This document shows positions 35,239 through 45,947 of a stretch of 64,000 bases of DNA, in pieces. Every line of letters begins with the position of its first letter. Within the stretch, counting starts at the first letter, position 1. The notes below the pieces were generated by a model. It was not told the origin of the DNA, did not search any database, and saw only the letters and a program-made list of their open reading frames with translations. The stretch comes from Zymoseptoria tritici IPO323. Taxonomy: Eukaryota; Ascomycota; Dothideomycetes; Mycosphaerellales; Mycosphaerellaceae. The stretch is from NCBI RefSeq assembly GCF_000219625.1, contig NC_018211.1, forward strand, positions 682,001 through 746,000. Reading direction: 5' to 3'. The translations under genes were made by a program, and so were the position numbers.

Positions 35239-35718
35239 TCACTTCTTTCCCGCCTTCTTCTTCCTCGGGTGCGAGGGGAACGAGACCTGATTTCTGGGCT
35301 TCTTGTTGGATTTGCGCTCGAACTTCAAGGCCTGAGCGGACTTTCGGCGTTGGACTTCGCGTTTACTGCGGCGAGGTTTGGACGGATCCATGTCGACGTC
35401 TGCGTGTTCAAAACGTGTTAGTCGGAACGGAATGAAGACGGAAAAGTCTCTCCTTGAGCAGAGCAAAGTCTCCCGCTTGTGGCATGGAGTTCTTCCGCTG
35501 AGTATAGCCTGCAACGTACCATCGTCTGCATCCTCAGCTGCCTTCTCCTCCTCGGGCTTCGTCTCCTCGACCTCCATCTTCTCTTTTGGCGCACTAGCAA
35601 GCTCGAGTAGCTTCGCATTCATTCGTTCATTGCGGGCGGTCTCGACGGGTCCAAAGACTCGCTTTTTGAGGACGGCCTTGTTCTTCTTGATTCCGGAGGA
35701 TCGCGCACTTCTTGCCAT
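35239..35718 (-). CDS. LLPH/YBL028C-like small basic nucleolar protein (DUF2423)
   Basis: Small basic protein of the family containing yeast YBL028C and human LLPH, associated with pre-60S ribosome biogenesis. Exons 35718-35520 and 35399-35239 give 119 aa. The N-terminus MARSARSSGIKKNKAVLKKR and the following VFGPVETARNERMNAKLLEL match the family. The splice restores an acidic DADDDVDMD stretch, as in yeast, before a very basic C-terminus (RKKKAGKK). The intron is 120 nt, a multiple of three and free of in-frame stops, so retention would insert 40 residues. Divergent from the SUMO ligase gene. Confidence 0.88.
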   Translation of the reverse strand: MARSARSSGIKKNKAVLKKRVFGPVETARNERMNAKLLELASAPKEKMEVEETKPEEEKAAEDADDGTLQAILSGRTPCHKRETLLCSRRDFSVFIPFRLTRFEHADVDMDPSKPRRSKREVQRRKSAQALKFERKSNKKPRNQVSFPSHPRKKKAGKK

Positions 35719-36335
35719 TGTGAAGCGTGTGTTTTGGGTAGCGACTCAGTAGTGACAGGTAATGTAAGAATACGAAGGACTTTCAGTGAAGTTCAGCACA
35801 TTATTTTATCGCAGGGTTGACCCAGCGAACGGAGGCCGGTCCGGTCGAGAGCCGGCGGCAGATCGTGGCGCTAAATCTAGGCGAGCCGTTGGACATCCGA
35901 CTTTGAAGGAAACGACACCGGAAGGAAGGCGACTGGCAGGCACGGTCAGAGACTCGACATTCACTGAAGGAGAAGAGGACTCTCCTGCGACCGGAAGTGC
36001 TGTTCTGCCGCCTGAAGTGCTGCCTGGACAGTCCTACACGCGACGACTCTTCACGAGCGAGGACGAGATCGTGGGTCCCGCATCTTCACATGTTGCCGGT
36101 TGATTCGAAGTGAATTCACAAGGCACAAAATGCTCGACGTCACGCATGCTCTCGCTTGACACACCACCACGGCCGACTCCTCTTCCTCTTATGCGCATCG
36201 ATAACGCGCCCGCTCGAACATCCTCGCCGCCATCGATTCCTCGCCGCCAAAGCTGGCCTCTGCGCCAAGCCGATCCAGACCATACATCGCAGATATCACG
36301 GGAGTCAGCGCAGACAAGAGATCGCTTTGAGGGAT
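35719..36335. promoter_or_regulatory. Divergent intergenic region, LLPH-like / SUMO ligase
   Basis: 617 bp between two start codons, presumed to hold both promoters. Frames here lack an ATG-initiated recognisable product. Confidence 0.4.
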
Positions 36336-38974
36336 ATGGCATCGAATGGGCTCAGTTTGCAGCAGCAGAAGGGCTCGCTGGAGACGCGCATCAAGCTGCT
36401 CATCAACAACGATCTAAAGACCATCTGCCGGGAGTTCGACTATCAGGTGTCTGGCACAAAAGCAACTCTCCAACAGAGAGTCATTGAGGGTGAGGACATT
36501 CCTGGAACATGTGACAGAGATATTGTCCCAAGTGTCGACTTGATCGCGAAGTGAGACCATTCACTGACGGCCTTATCAATCAGCTCTGAACGACGTTGTC
36601 AAAGCAGGCGATGAAGCTGGGTTTAACAAGCTCAATTACATGGTACGAAAGGCAGTTGTGGCAGGGCAGGCGTGGAGCCGTGTCTCTCAGCTTGTCTCTT
36701 TGAATTGGACATGGGAGCATGCTGACTTCTTCAAGGTCGCCAACCGCGGACAACTCCCCCGCTCTCCGACTTCCAACACAGCAGGTGCTTCCAATCACAA
36801 CAACAACATTCAAAACAACAATTCGACGGCCTCTTCAATGGTGACCGGCGGTGCATACGCGCCGTACGGTAACAACGACTATGCGCGACCACAGCAGCAA
36901 TTACCGCGAGCGAAATGTGAGCATCCGAAAAATGTCACAACAGCCGCACAAAATCTGACCTGTTTCTCTCAGACTTCAAATCGAGCCCGTTTTACGATGT
37001 TATAGACACGGTGATGCCACGGCAAGAACTACCTGGTACTTACATTTCTCTCTCTACCCTTCAATCAGAGGCACGCTTACGCATACTGATACAGAAACAG
37101 ACATGCCGCAGAATCGCCACACGGTGCGCGCCATTCTCGCACTGAGCCCCGATCATGTCAAGACTCTCAAGGACGATCCATCCATGCGACTGATGCTCTT
37201 CTGCGGCATGAGCGGAAATATGTCGCCCTATGTGTCCGTCGACGTCGCGTTCCCAAATCAGCTCGAAGTCAAAATTAATGGTGATGACGTGAAGCACAAT
37301 TTCAAAGGCTTGAAAAACAAGCCGGGAACGACGAAGCCGACCGATATCACCGACAAGGTTCGGAAAGCGCAAGGGTATCAGAATCAGCTGTCTATAACAT
37401 ATGCGCTGACGAAGAATCGCTTTGCGGTTGTCGTACACATGGTCAAGATGGTATCGGTGGAGGTTCTTGTGGAGCGATTGAGGAGTGGCAAAGTGGGCGG
37501 CATCATCTCAAAGCAGAGAGTGATTGATGAGATGAATCGAGCCAGCAAGGACGATGACATTTCGGCCACTTCGGTGAGGATGTCTCTGAAGGATCCGACG
37601 TCCACTCTGAGGATCAAGCTGCCTATCCGATCGAGCGTCTGCACACACAACCAATGCTTTGATGGCGAGATGTTCTTGCAGCTGCAGGAGCAAGCTCCAC
37701 AATGGCAGTGTGTGGTATGCAACAAGTCCGTCACATTCGAGTCGCTGTGTGTCGACAAGTACTTTGAGGACATTCTTCAGCGTACTCCCACCTCGATCGA
37801 GAAGGTGGACATTGAGCCGAACGGAGAGTGGAAGGTCATCAAGGAGGAGGAGGATGTTCCTCAGAACGGAGCCTCAAGCAAAGCAAACAGAGCATCATAC
37901 GATGATGACTTTGACGACGATCTTATTGAGCTCTCCGATGAGGAGACCAAGCCTCCAAATGGTCTGGTGAAGGCGGTGCAAGGCATTGGCACACCAGGCA
38001 TATTCTCACCGAGTGGCGCTTTCAACACTCCTCCTCTCTCATCCCGCGGCCCATCAGCAGCGCCATCGCTACAATCTGCGGGAACCAAGCGTCCAGGAAG
38101 TGCGATTATCGACCTCACTTTCTCCGACGATGAAGATGAACCGCCACGACCGGCCAAAAGACAAACGACGAGTACGCATCCAAACCCACCACCCGGTACT
38201 TCCTTTCGCAGTCCCTCCACTACCCTCCCCGATCCCCGCTACCGCTCCAACTCCGCCGTGGCACCGCAAGGTACTGACAGCTTTAGGCCGTCAAGTAACT
38301 ACAACACAGCAACAAACAGCACAGCCGCCGCCGCAAATTCAACCCGACCTCTTTCCTCCTCCCGCCCAGGACACGACTTCTTCCATTCAAACTCGTTCTC
38401 ACACCTCAACAACCGCTCTTCCATCCACAGCGGCTCCTCATCACCACTACCGCCTCCCCCAGGCTTCCCCCACGCAGGAGGAGGGATGGGAAGTGGTGCG
38501 AGCGGAGGAGTTGGTGGAGCAGCCTCGACCGTCACTTTGGGTAACCCTTCGCAACCCCCAACCCGCGGCACAACCCACCAACAGCAGCAGTCCCATCCAA
38601 CCCCCGTCTCGCCCTCTTGGGGCTTTTCTCCGCAGCTTCCTCGGCCGACCGGATCCAACGCAGGAGGCGGCAGCGGTGGAGGCGGGAGCGGAGGAGGAGG
38701 AGGAGGAACAGCCACCAACTCGACGCTCGCACCGGCGTTTCAGCCTTTTTCACTAAGGCCGGGACCTTCCTCGGCGAGTCCTGCTCCGGGACCGATATCC
38801 CAGCAGCAGCATCAACAGGGTTATTATGATTCAAGGAATGCTACGTCGAACGGAGAGTCTGCGTTTCGATTACCCCCGATTCAGACGAGTCGACCGCCGT
38901 CCGCGCAGTCAGCTTTGCAGGAACCGTGGAGGAGGGAGTGGTATCCAAAGGATAGTCCGGGCGGATCAGGATAA
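36336..38974 (+). CDS. SIZ1: Siz/PIAS-type SUMO E3 ligase
   Basis: Nuclear ligase promoting SUMO transfer from Ubc9. Four exons (36336-36489, 36584-36916, 36973-37035, 37101-38974; introns 94, 56 and 65 nt) give 807 aa. A SAP DNA-binding motif lies at about residues 15-55 (INNDLKTICREFDYQVSGTK). The PINIT domain follows, beginning YFKSSPFYDVID after the second intron. The SP-RING is at about residues 350-410 (CTHNQCFDGEMF ... WQCVVCNKSVTFESL), with its Cys/His ligands present. Two SUMO-interaction-like motifs follow, LIELSDEE and IIDLTFSDDEDE. The C-terminal 350 residues are disordered, Ser/Pro/Gly-rich, with glycine runs. All intron phases agree. Confidence 0.94.
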
Positions 38975-39698
38975 CGGGTGATGGTGCCAGGCTCGAGTTT
39001 CATTTTGCATCTTTTGCATCTCAACGGCGGGCAGGAGGTCATGAGCATCAGCACGGCGTTCTCAAGATTTTGGGCGAAGGAATGTGGTAGTGTATACGTT
39101 AGCGGCAGGCGTGGGGCAGGCAAAAGGGGCGCATGTTACGATACCATGGGATGAATGCGAGTGAGAGAAAGACACATGCCGAGGAGAAGGCATGCGCAAG
39201 GTGAATTTTTGCAGCTATTCGTCTATCAGTCGTCCGTATAAGTGGCCTGGTAGTGCAATAGCTGCAAAAACTCGCTTTTGGTCGAAAGGCATATTGCAGC
39301 AGATACCACACGATGAGCAGCTCTCCAATGCAAACCAAGTACCGAGGTTGCCCTTGCGAGGACATTGCGTGGGTCTTGATCTTCTTGCTACGGTCCTCTT
39401 CTGAACTTCAACGTGAGCGAATACTGGTATTGTCTTTCAGAAGCTGATTCGAAACGTCGCCGACACAGTGCGACTTTGATGCGACCAGCCATGGATGAGC
39501 ATACACTGCGGCGGACTCGGAGGAAAGTCACATCAACCCTTCTCAGTCCGCAACGCCCGGAAATCACAAATGAACGCCATTTCTTCATGAACTCGACCTT
39601 TTGAGAATCCCTTTCCCGAGAGACACCATCGCTAAACCGCAACAAAAAGTCACAACACCCCTTCCACTCCACCACCCTCCCCACTCAATCCTCAATCC
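38975..39698. other. Convergent spacer containing an inverted repeat
   Basis: 724 bp between the SUMO ligase and Swi5-like stop codons. No gene is supported; it contains a perfect 14-bp inverted repeat (separate entry). Confidence 0.4.
39206..39270. repeat. 14-bp perfect inverted repeat, 37-nt loop
   Basis: TTTTTGCAGCTATT at 39206-39219 is exactly complementary to AATAGCTGCAAAAA at 39257-39270, and the match extends a few bases outward with one mismatch. A transcript could fold a stable hairpin in the convergent 3' region. It could equally be the footprint of a small element. Confidence 0.6.
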
Positions 39699-40253
39699 TC
39701 AATCCTTCTCATCCAAGCCCACCTCCTCCATCAACACCTTCACCCTCACTCCCCTCTTTTCCGCCACCAATCCCGCCAATCCCATCCCCACGTCCTTGAT
39801 CTCGTTATATCGATGCAGCAAATCGATGTGATTCTTGATGATGGCGTTGGCGGACTTGAATGCTTCTTCGGATTTCTTCTCGTCGGACCATTCGTCGGGC
39901 ATCTGCAAGCCTGCCGGGAGGGGCATGGAGTTGACGAGGGACTGGCGTTCGGCTTGGAGGGTTGAGAGGCTTGCTTGGGCGGCGAGGAGGGCGGGGTTTG
40001 GTGGTTTCAATTTGGTTTCTGAGGAGGATGGTTTTGAGGGTGAGGATGGGATTTCGGCTTCGTCTGAGGCTGGGGTTGGTGCTGGATCGCTGCTGGGGAG
40101 GGCTGAGGATGATGGCGGGAGGGGTGGGGGGAGCATTTGTCCTTCTTCTTTCTGGTTATCGTTGCCTGTGGGTGCTGCGGAGTCTTGATTGTTTTCATCT
40201 TTGAGGTATTTCTGCCGATCTGCTGCGGGTTGTGGTAGTTCTTGCGAGGACAT
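39699..40253 (-). CDS. SWI5: Swi5/Sae3-like homologous recombination mediator
   Basis: Swi5 with its partner Sfr1/Mei5 stimulates Rad51/Dmc1 strand exchange. A single exon of 184 aa starts at ATG 40253 (MSSQELPQ). The last 80 residues carry the Swi5 fold: a coiled-coil stretch (LLAAQASLSTLQAERQSLVN), then HIDLLHRYNEIKDVGMGLAG and LVAEKRGVRVKVLMEEVGL, the family signature. The first 100 residues are Pro/Ser/Glu-rich and disordered; yeast Sae3 lacks such an extension. The frame is open further upstream to 40421, without family character. Divergent from YTP1. Confidence 0.88.
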   Translation of the reverse strand: MSSQELPQPAADRQKYLKDENNQDSAAPTGNDNQKEEGQMLPPPLPPSSSALPSSDPAPTPASDEAEIPSSPSKPSSSETKLKPPNPALLAAQASLSTLQAERQSLVNSMPLPAGLQMPDEWSDEKKSEEAFKSANAIIKNHIDLLHRYNEIKDVGMGLAGLVAEKRGVRVKVLMEEVGLDEKD

Positions 40254-40721
40254 GGCGCCGTTTGATGAGCGCGAGCAATGTTCTTGGAGATGGACTTGTT
40301 TCTTCACTTTGACATTGGAGATGAAGTGGAATGGAAACGCTGAAGTTATATCGGGACGGCGATCTCGAAAAAGCTTGATTGGACCCTGGGTACAGGGGTA
40401 TGGAGAATAGGCAGAGAACAACCTTGAGGGTTAAGTATCCGGCGGTGAACGAGCACGTTGTATGGTCGTTCGGTCAATGTGAGAGACGAACAGTGGATTG
40501 GATGCTCGACTCGCTCCTCATTGTCCTTGTCACGGCTTGATACTGCCGACCAGGGGAGAAGTCGTCGAACCAGTGGCGAGCTAGCGAATTACACCTTTCC
40601 CGGATCTGCATTTACTAAACTCCGGGAACCCCTTCCACACCTCACTCTTCCATCCTCTCACGCCATCTCACCCTCCTACTCCGCCCTCTCACGAACACCT
40701 CCATCCACCACGACCGCCACC
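40254..40721. promoter_or_regulatory. Divergent promoter region, SWI5-like / YTP1
   Basis: 468 bp between the start codons. The YTP1 side ends in a CA/CT-rich leader and a strong CACCATGGCT start context. No gene is supported. Confidence 0.4.
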
Positions 40722-42201
40722 ATGGCTACCTTCCGCACTCGACCCGCCCTCCTGTCCGCCTCCGCCCTCCTCCTCCTTCTCACGCCCCTCACCCTCGCCC
40801 ACGGCGGCCACGAACATGTCCCGGAAGGCATGGTAACCTCCCACGAACCTCTCGACTCCATCCTCTGGATCCACATCCTCCTCCAATCCTTCGCATGGGG
40901 CATCGTCTTTCCCACAGGCATGGTTCTCGGCCTGGTGAAATCCCGCCTTCACGTCCCGACTCAAATCCTCGGCGCCGCGCTTGCCACGGTGGGATATTTC
41001 ATTGGCCATCTGCACAAAGGACGACAATTCGGACCCAACGCCCACGCGCAGTTTGCGAATTGGTTGATGTTCCTGCTCATTGGACAGGTCGTGTTGGGGG
41101 TGTATTTGCGGATGCATATCGAGAAAGGGTTTCTGGGGAAGATTCGGAATGTCGTGTTGGTGCGGGTGCACGCGGTGATGGGTGGGATTATACCTGTTGC
41201 GGCGTGGGTGCAGATGTTGTTTGGCGGGATTGCGAGTCAAGGGTTTTGTCAGGGAGAACACACTGGGCAATGCGCGGCGCACTTCATTATGGGCTCAGCA
41301 TTTGTGGGCTACGGGATTGTGTTGACGTTGATGCTGTTGAATGGACAGGCGTGGTTGGCGAGGAGAGGAAAGAGTCAGGAGTTCTACGACAGTGCGGTGA
41401 TCGCGGCGTGGGGTTGTGTCAATACATTCACCGAACATCGCTGGGGTGGGCCGTGGGTGCGGAACGACTTGCAGCACACGACGATGGGAATTATCTGGTG
41501 GGCAGCAGGACTGGTCGGAATCTGGCTAAGCAAAGACCGCCACGGCCGACCGCGTCGAAACATCATCCCTGGCATCGTCATCGCCATGACCGGCTGGGCC
41601 ATGTCCTCCCATCCGCAAGAACTCATGCTCAGCACGATGGTGCATTCCGTCTTCGGATACTCCCTCATCGGCGCTGGCGTCTTCCGCATCATTGAAATCA
41701 GCTTCGTGCTGAGGGATCGCAATACACTCGTCGGACCGGAGGGTGGGGATGTGGACGCGGAGATCAACAGCTTCCAGTACTTCACGCCGTTCCTGCTGTA
41801 CGCTTCCGGGTTCCTGTTCATGGGCGCCACGGAGGAGCAGATGGCGAGTCTGGCGGCGGCGGGCGTGACGCATGTTTCGTATATTTTAATTTTGTACAGC
41901 GTTTCTTTCTTGCTGTTTCTTTGTAAGTCCTTTTTTCGGATGCTCTATATGAGGCAATCGCTGACAATGATTCACAGTCGTCCTCATGCTCCTCCGCTTG
42001 TACAGCGCCTACGACGACTCACCGGCTGCGGTACAGATCAAAGACGAGGAAGTCCACTCCCGTCCGAATGGCCATGTACGACTACCTACTGCGGCGGACC
42101 GCCAGGCTCAGGATGCGGAAGAATTTGAGTTGGAGGGTTTGATGAGTGACGATGACGATGTAGCGGCTGGTGGGCACAAGAAGGAGAATGGGCGGTTATA
42201 G
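40722..42201 (+). CDS. YTP1: Ytp1-like polytopic membrane protein
   Basis: Two exons, 40722-41922 and 41978-42201 (55-nt intron), give 474 aa. A cleavable signal peptide (ALLSASALLLLLTPLTLAHG) is followed by a His-rich HGGHEH segment and a long run of hydrophobic helices. The first helices resemble the DOMON/cytochrome b561-like N-terminal part of Ytp1 (ILLQSFAWGIVFPTGMVLGL, histidines in GHLHKG). The C-terminal half carries conserved segments such as GGPWVRNDLQHTTMGIIWW and AMSSHPQELMLSTMVHSVFG. The tail is acidic and cytosolic. Yeast Ytp1 is of unknown function; a haem-binding redox role is inference from the b561 resemblance. Confidence 0.9.
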
Positions 42202-42628
42202 GATAGGGAAAATGGTTTGGGAAGTTTGGCGTTCACTTGAGAAATGGAAGGTACGAGCTACTATTGATTTGACACATTCAACTGAAAGTTCCTCAATACG
42301 CTATCGGCTGGATGCTAGCCAAAGGACGGCAGGTCCGAGAGGGCTGGTGGAAGCTGCGCATGAGGGCATCCGTCACGCAGACGGTCCCAACGTGAAGAGC
42401 TTGGATGGAAGGTGAATTCGACGCTCGAGTCGAAGGGACGAGGGGTGTCAAGCGCCACGTGAATTTCCATGCTGCGCAGCGGCGTGGGCTTTTTCCTTTG
42501 CTGTCTTGCTGACCTTTCGTTCTCTTGCACCAAGCTTTTCTTTTTGTTACCTTCAACTCTCGAATTCCAACCTTCCTCAACACCACAACCACTTCGGAAG
42601 ACTTCGCAATCCTCAATCATCAACGGCG
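42202..42628. other. Spacer upstream of the MYND array
   Basis: 427 bp between YTP1 and the first array gene. It includes a CACGTG palindrome near 42459 and a pyrimidine-rich leader before the array gene. I see no thirteenth degenerate array copy in it. Confidence 0.4.
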
Positions 42629-43372
42629 ATGGCGATGGAGGACGCTGAGCGCATGAGGTTGATCCAACTCGGCGACCTGTTCGTATCATTCCGTCTGACC
42701 GATGATCTGAATAATACTAACCAAGAGGCCAGGGCCATGAATCTCCACGCGAAGCACAAGGCTAGCTTGACCAAATCGAAAGAAGATCCCACACTTTCGC
42801 AACTCCTCATCTTGAAGAACATTAGTGCAGATGCGCAGAAGCTGCTCATCCTGAGCCAGTGTCTCGGCCAGAAGGACGGCAGGAAATACCTCATGGCCGC
42901 CGAGCGAATCTTGGCTAAATACATGAACTTCACTGGGATCACCGAGGCCGCGTTCAGGCACGTCGCCGCGGTACAGACCGGCATTTGGCGTGACTGCCAC
43001 AGTGACAGCGGGCGCCGCGCCGCTTTCGAAGCCGATGCCATCGCCAACAGCGCAGCCACCAAAGCGCGCATCGAGGCTCGGAACGCGGGAGGCCATCCGA
43101 CTACGGTGCGTGCTAGTACGGACCACGATGCGTGGGTGAGGGAGGAGCTCATGCAATTGCCGCCTCTCTATGGCGGAGCGCGCAAGGCGAAGCAGAAATG
43201 TACCTTCTGCGGTTCGAAGTCCAACGACGACAACGTTTTGCTTGCCTGCGGTCGCTGCAAGAGCGCGCTGTACTGCGATAAGGACTGTCAGAAGCTGCAT
43301 TGAAAGAAGCACAAGTCGGCTTGCGCGGAGAAGACGAGCGAGACCAATGGGGTCGGTGATGAAGGTGCTTGA
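42629..43372 (+). pseudogene. Array gene 1: MYND protein cut by a nonsense codon inside the finger
   Basis: Exons 42629-42678 and 42733-43303 (54-nt intron) encode 206 aa up to a TGA at 43301-43303. That codon sits where almost every paralogue has Trp (CQKLHW), so the product lacks the last His and Cys of the MYND finger (CTFCGSKSNDD...CGRCKSALYCDKDCQ). Beyond the stop the frame stays open and family-like (KKHKSACAEK) to a second TGA at 43370-43372. One TGG-to-TGA change therefore explains the truncation, which looks recent. The upstream part is intact: MAMEDAERMRLIQLGDL, then the LLILSQCLGQKDG helix. It could be a truncated but expressed protein or a young pseudogene. The intron is a multiple of three and lacks stops. 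Confidence 0.8.
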
Positions 43373-43687
43373 GATTGTTGAGTGAGTCGGTCGTATTTCA
43401 TTTTTGGCTAGCGTGGTGGAAAGTGAGACGGGCATTCTGTTTGCTGTGATGTTGCGAAGGTGCGGTGGGGAGTGAGGTGAGGTGAGGTCGCGTTTCCTTT
43501 TGTAAAATTTGCTGCCCTTCAGCTCCTACCTCGTACTTTTTCTTCTCTTCAACTTCGCCTTCCACACTCTTTCATGTCACAGCCTTTGACACCTCTATCA
43601 CACTTAGCAAACAACGTCTGCACACCATCTTCACACGTCCACGATCGACACTCGCATCCTCGACACCTCAAGAAACACTCATACAAG

Positions 43688-44404
43688 ATGTCCTTCATGC
43701 CCGCTGTCCCGATGACTGCCGATGAGATGACGAGATTGCGGAAGAGCGGCCAATGGTTGGTGACCTGCAAACGACCGCAGTCACTGCATGCTAACACTTT
43801 TTGCAGGCTTCTCAACCATGCCAAAAAGCACATGGAGCTCTTGGACGAAGCTCACCGCGACCACGCAGACGGCATCGAGCACACCCACCCAAATCGGATG
43901 ACTCTTTGGTACAATGTGGCTCAGCTGCGAGCTGTGGGCGAGGTCCTCGGCTCGGACGGTATCGGGAGGCCCTTCACCACGCGCGGCGAGCAGCTTGCAA
44001 TTCTGCCTTTCATGGAGCATGGCCGGGAGTTTGTTGACGAGTGTGTCACAAGACTGATCAATATGTTTCGCGACCGCCATGAGCTGGAAGTCACGAGACA
44101 CGGAGCAAAATCGGGCTATGAACACGAACTCACAGAAGAGCAAGCGGACCCTCAACTTCGCCGCGACTATATCGCCTGGACGCACGAGCAATTCTGGGGC
44201 ATACCATTCATGATGGAAGGGGTGGGTCCGAAGCAGAATTGCACGTTTTGCGGTGCGAGGTCTCAGCCGCACAGGGTGTTGAAGGCCTGCGGTGGCTGCA
44301 AGGTCGCGATCTACTGCGATAAGAGGTGCCAGACGATGCACAGGAAAGAGCACAAGGCGGAGTGCAAGGCCAAGGCTGGGGAAATCAAAGCTGAGGAGGC
44401 CTAG
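43688..44404 (+). CDS. Array gene 2: MYND zinc-finger protein
   Basis: Exons 43688-43755 and 43807-44404 (51-nt intron) give 221 aa. The first exon encodes MSFMPAVPMTADEMTRLRKS, a diverged form of the array's N-terminal motif. The MYND finger is complete (CTFCGARSQPHRVLKACGGC, then YCDKRCQTMH and EHKAEC), with Arg in place of the usual Trp. The gene stops at TAG 44402-44404, but the same frame continues for 22 more acidic, paralogue-like codons to a TGA at 44471, so the tail was probably longer once. The intron is a multiple of three without stops, so retention would keep the frame. Function unknown; MYND fingers usually bind short proline-rich peptides in partner proteins. Confidence 0.85.
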   Translation: MSFMPAVPMTADEMTRLRKSGQWLVTCKRPQSLHANTFCRLLNHAKKHMELLDEAHRDHADGIEHTHPNRMTLWYNVAQLRAVGEVLGSDGIGRPFTTRGEQLAILPFMEHGREFVDECVTRLINMFRDRHELEVTRHGAKSGYEHELTEEQADPQLRRDYIAWTHEQFWGIPFMMEGVGPKQNCTFCGARSQPHRVLKACGGCKVAIYCDKRCQTMHRKEHKAECKAKAGEIKAEEA

Positions 44405-44861
44405 GCTGAGGGGACCAAGACTGAGGCCACCAATTGTGAGGAGACCAAGGGAGTGAAAGAAGAAGCTGCTTGAGAGTGTCACAGGTACGATGAGGAAAAG
44501 ATCGACCGACGCGAATCGTGGGCGAGGAACATGAGAGCGTGGCAAAGTACGTGTAAGTAAGATTTCGTATCTTCCTGAGTTGAAGTAGGTTACTGTGGTG
44601 CCGTCGCTTTGCATGCTGTATTGAAGCTGGGAGTAGGAAGCTGTGCGGTCGTGGTCGCGTTCAGGTTGCCTCCTTGTCGCGGCTGTTGCCTTGAGTCCCT
44701 GCTTCACTTCACTTCCAACTTCAGCTCCGAACACTTTCATCTTCACCACCACTATCACCTTCAACACACCCGAGGTCCGCACATCAGCTCAACGCATACA
44801 CTCCACAGCTTTACAGCGTCACCACTTCGAACACCCTCCAAACTCACCGTCAATACAGACA

Positions 44862-45642
44862 ATGCCTGCCGCAATGACCGCCACGGAGAAGGCGAGACTG
44901 CTCAAACTCGGACAAGTGTTCGTAGCATCCCAAGAATGACTGTTGATGGAAGCATACTGACTTGGGCAATAGGGCGAAGAACCTGTACTACAAGCACTGG
45001 TTCAGCTTCGCCGAATCAGGAGGCTCAGACGGCATCAACATGGACCTCGCGGCCCGAACGTTCTGTCCGGATGCGAACAGGCTCCTGATCGTGGGCGAGC
45101 TTCTCGGCAAGGACGGCAAGGAGTTCGTCACGGGTGCGCAGGGCATCATGGCTCAGTACATGATGTTTCGACCCAACCTTGCCAAGCTCTGCCAGGAGAC
45201 AGCCGCCGACAAAGCTGAATGCTACAGGAATCCTCAAGGGTTCACACCTGCAGAGATTGCTTACGCATACGAGCACATGACCAAGCGATCGAGAATCTCT
45301 AATTCCATGGCCAACAAGTCACCCGGCGAGGTGGCCAATGACGATCTCACTATCTGGCTTCACGATGATCTCATGGGAATACCACCTCCAGCTGGGGAAG
45401 AGGAGAAGCAAAGCTGCACGTATTGTGGACTGAAGTCGAACAAGGAGCGCGTGATGATGGCTTGCGGACGCTGCAAAGCTGCTCTCTACTGTGATCGGCT
45501 TTGCCAAAAGCTGGATTGGAAGTGCAAGGCTGGGCCATACTGCGACAAGAAGTGTAAGGAGAAGCACGCGGAGAAGGAGCACAAGGCGGTTTGCGCGAAG
45601 AAGGCCAACGAGAAGAAAGAGGCGGGTACTGAGGCTGTTTGA
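44862..45642 (+). CDS. Array gene 3: MYND protein with a partly duplicated finger
   Basis: Exons 44862-44917 and 44973-45642 (55-nt intron) give 241 aa; a second in-frame ATG at 44874 is closer to the start used in some paralogues. The N-terminal motif TATEKARLLKLGQV and the central segment DANRLLIVGELLGKDGKEF are typical. The finger is unusual. After CTYCGLKSNKERVMMACGRC and YCDRLCQKLDWK, a second, similar module follows (CKAGPYCDKKCKEKH) before the closing EHKAVC. This looks like an in-frame duplication of the second zinc half-site, giving extra Cys ligands. It ends in a short Lys/Glu tail. Confidence 0.85.
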
Positions 45643-45947
45643 GAACGCCACAGGGACTCCCGGGCAGGAGGTGCAGGAGGTGGACAAGGAGCGTGAGAAT
45701 GCGGTCACGTATGTGAGCCTGTCAGCTTCAGTCAAGGCCAGAAGAGTGATGTTCTGTTTGAGCTGATGCTCTGCACGTTTTCATAAGTATGCATCGCAGT
45801 TTTCGTTTGTTCAGAATGCGTCATTCATCATCAGCGTAAGCATCCCGTCCCCCGTTTGGCCGTCACCTGAAGCTCGCCCAAATTCTTTTCATCCACAACG
45901 ACAAACACTGCACACTCACACACTGCAAGCATCTCGGAGCCCGCACG

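Noticed and set aside
40254..40421. In-frame N-terminal extension of the Swi5-like protein
   Set aside because: The sequence has no Swi5 character and lies in the divergent promoter region; ATG 40253 is preferred.
43465..43492. GAGGT-type short tandem repeat upstream of array gene 2
   Set aside because: Only three units; treated as ordinary low-complexity promoter sequence.
43781..44782. 333-codon open frame on the minus strand opposite array gene 2
   Set aside because: It is the antisense shadow of a coding exon; similar long minus frames lie opposite other array genes (for example 54744-55631) and none has recognisable content.
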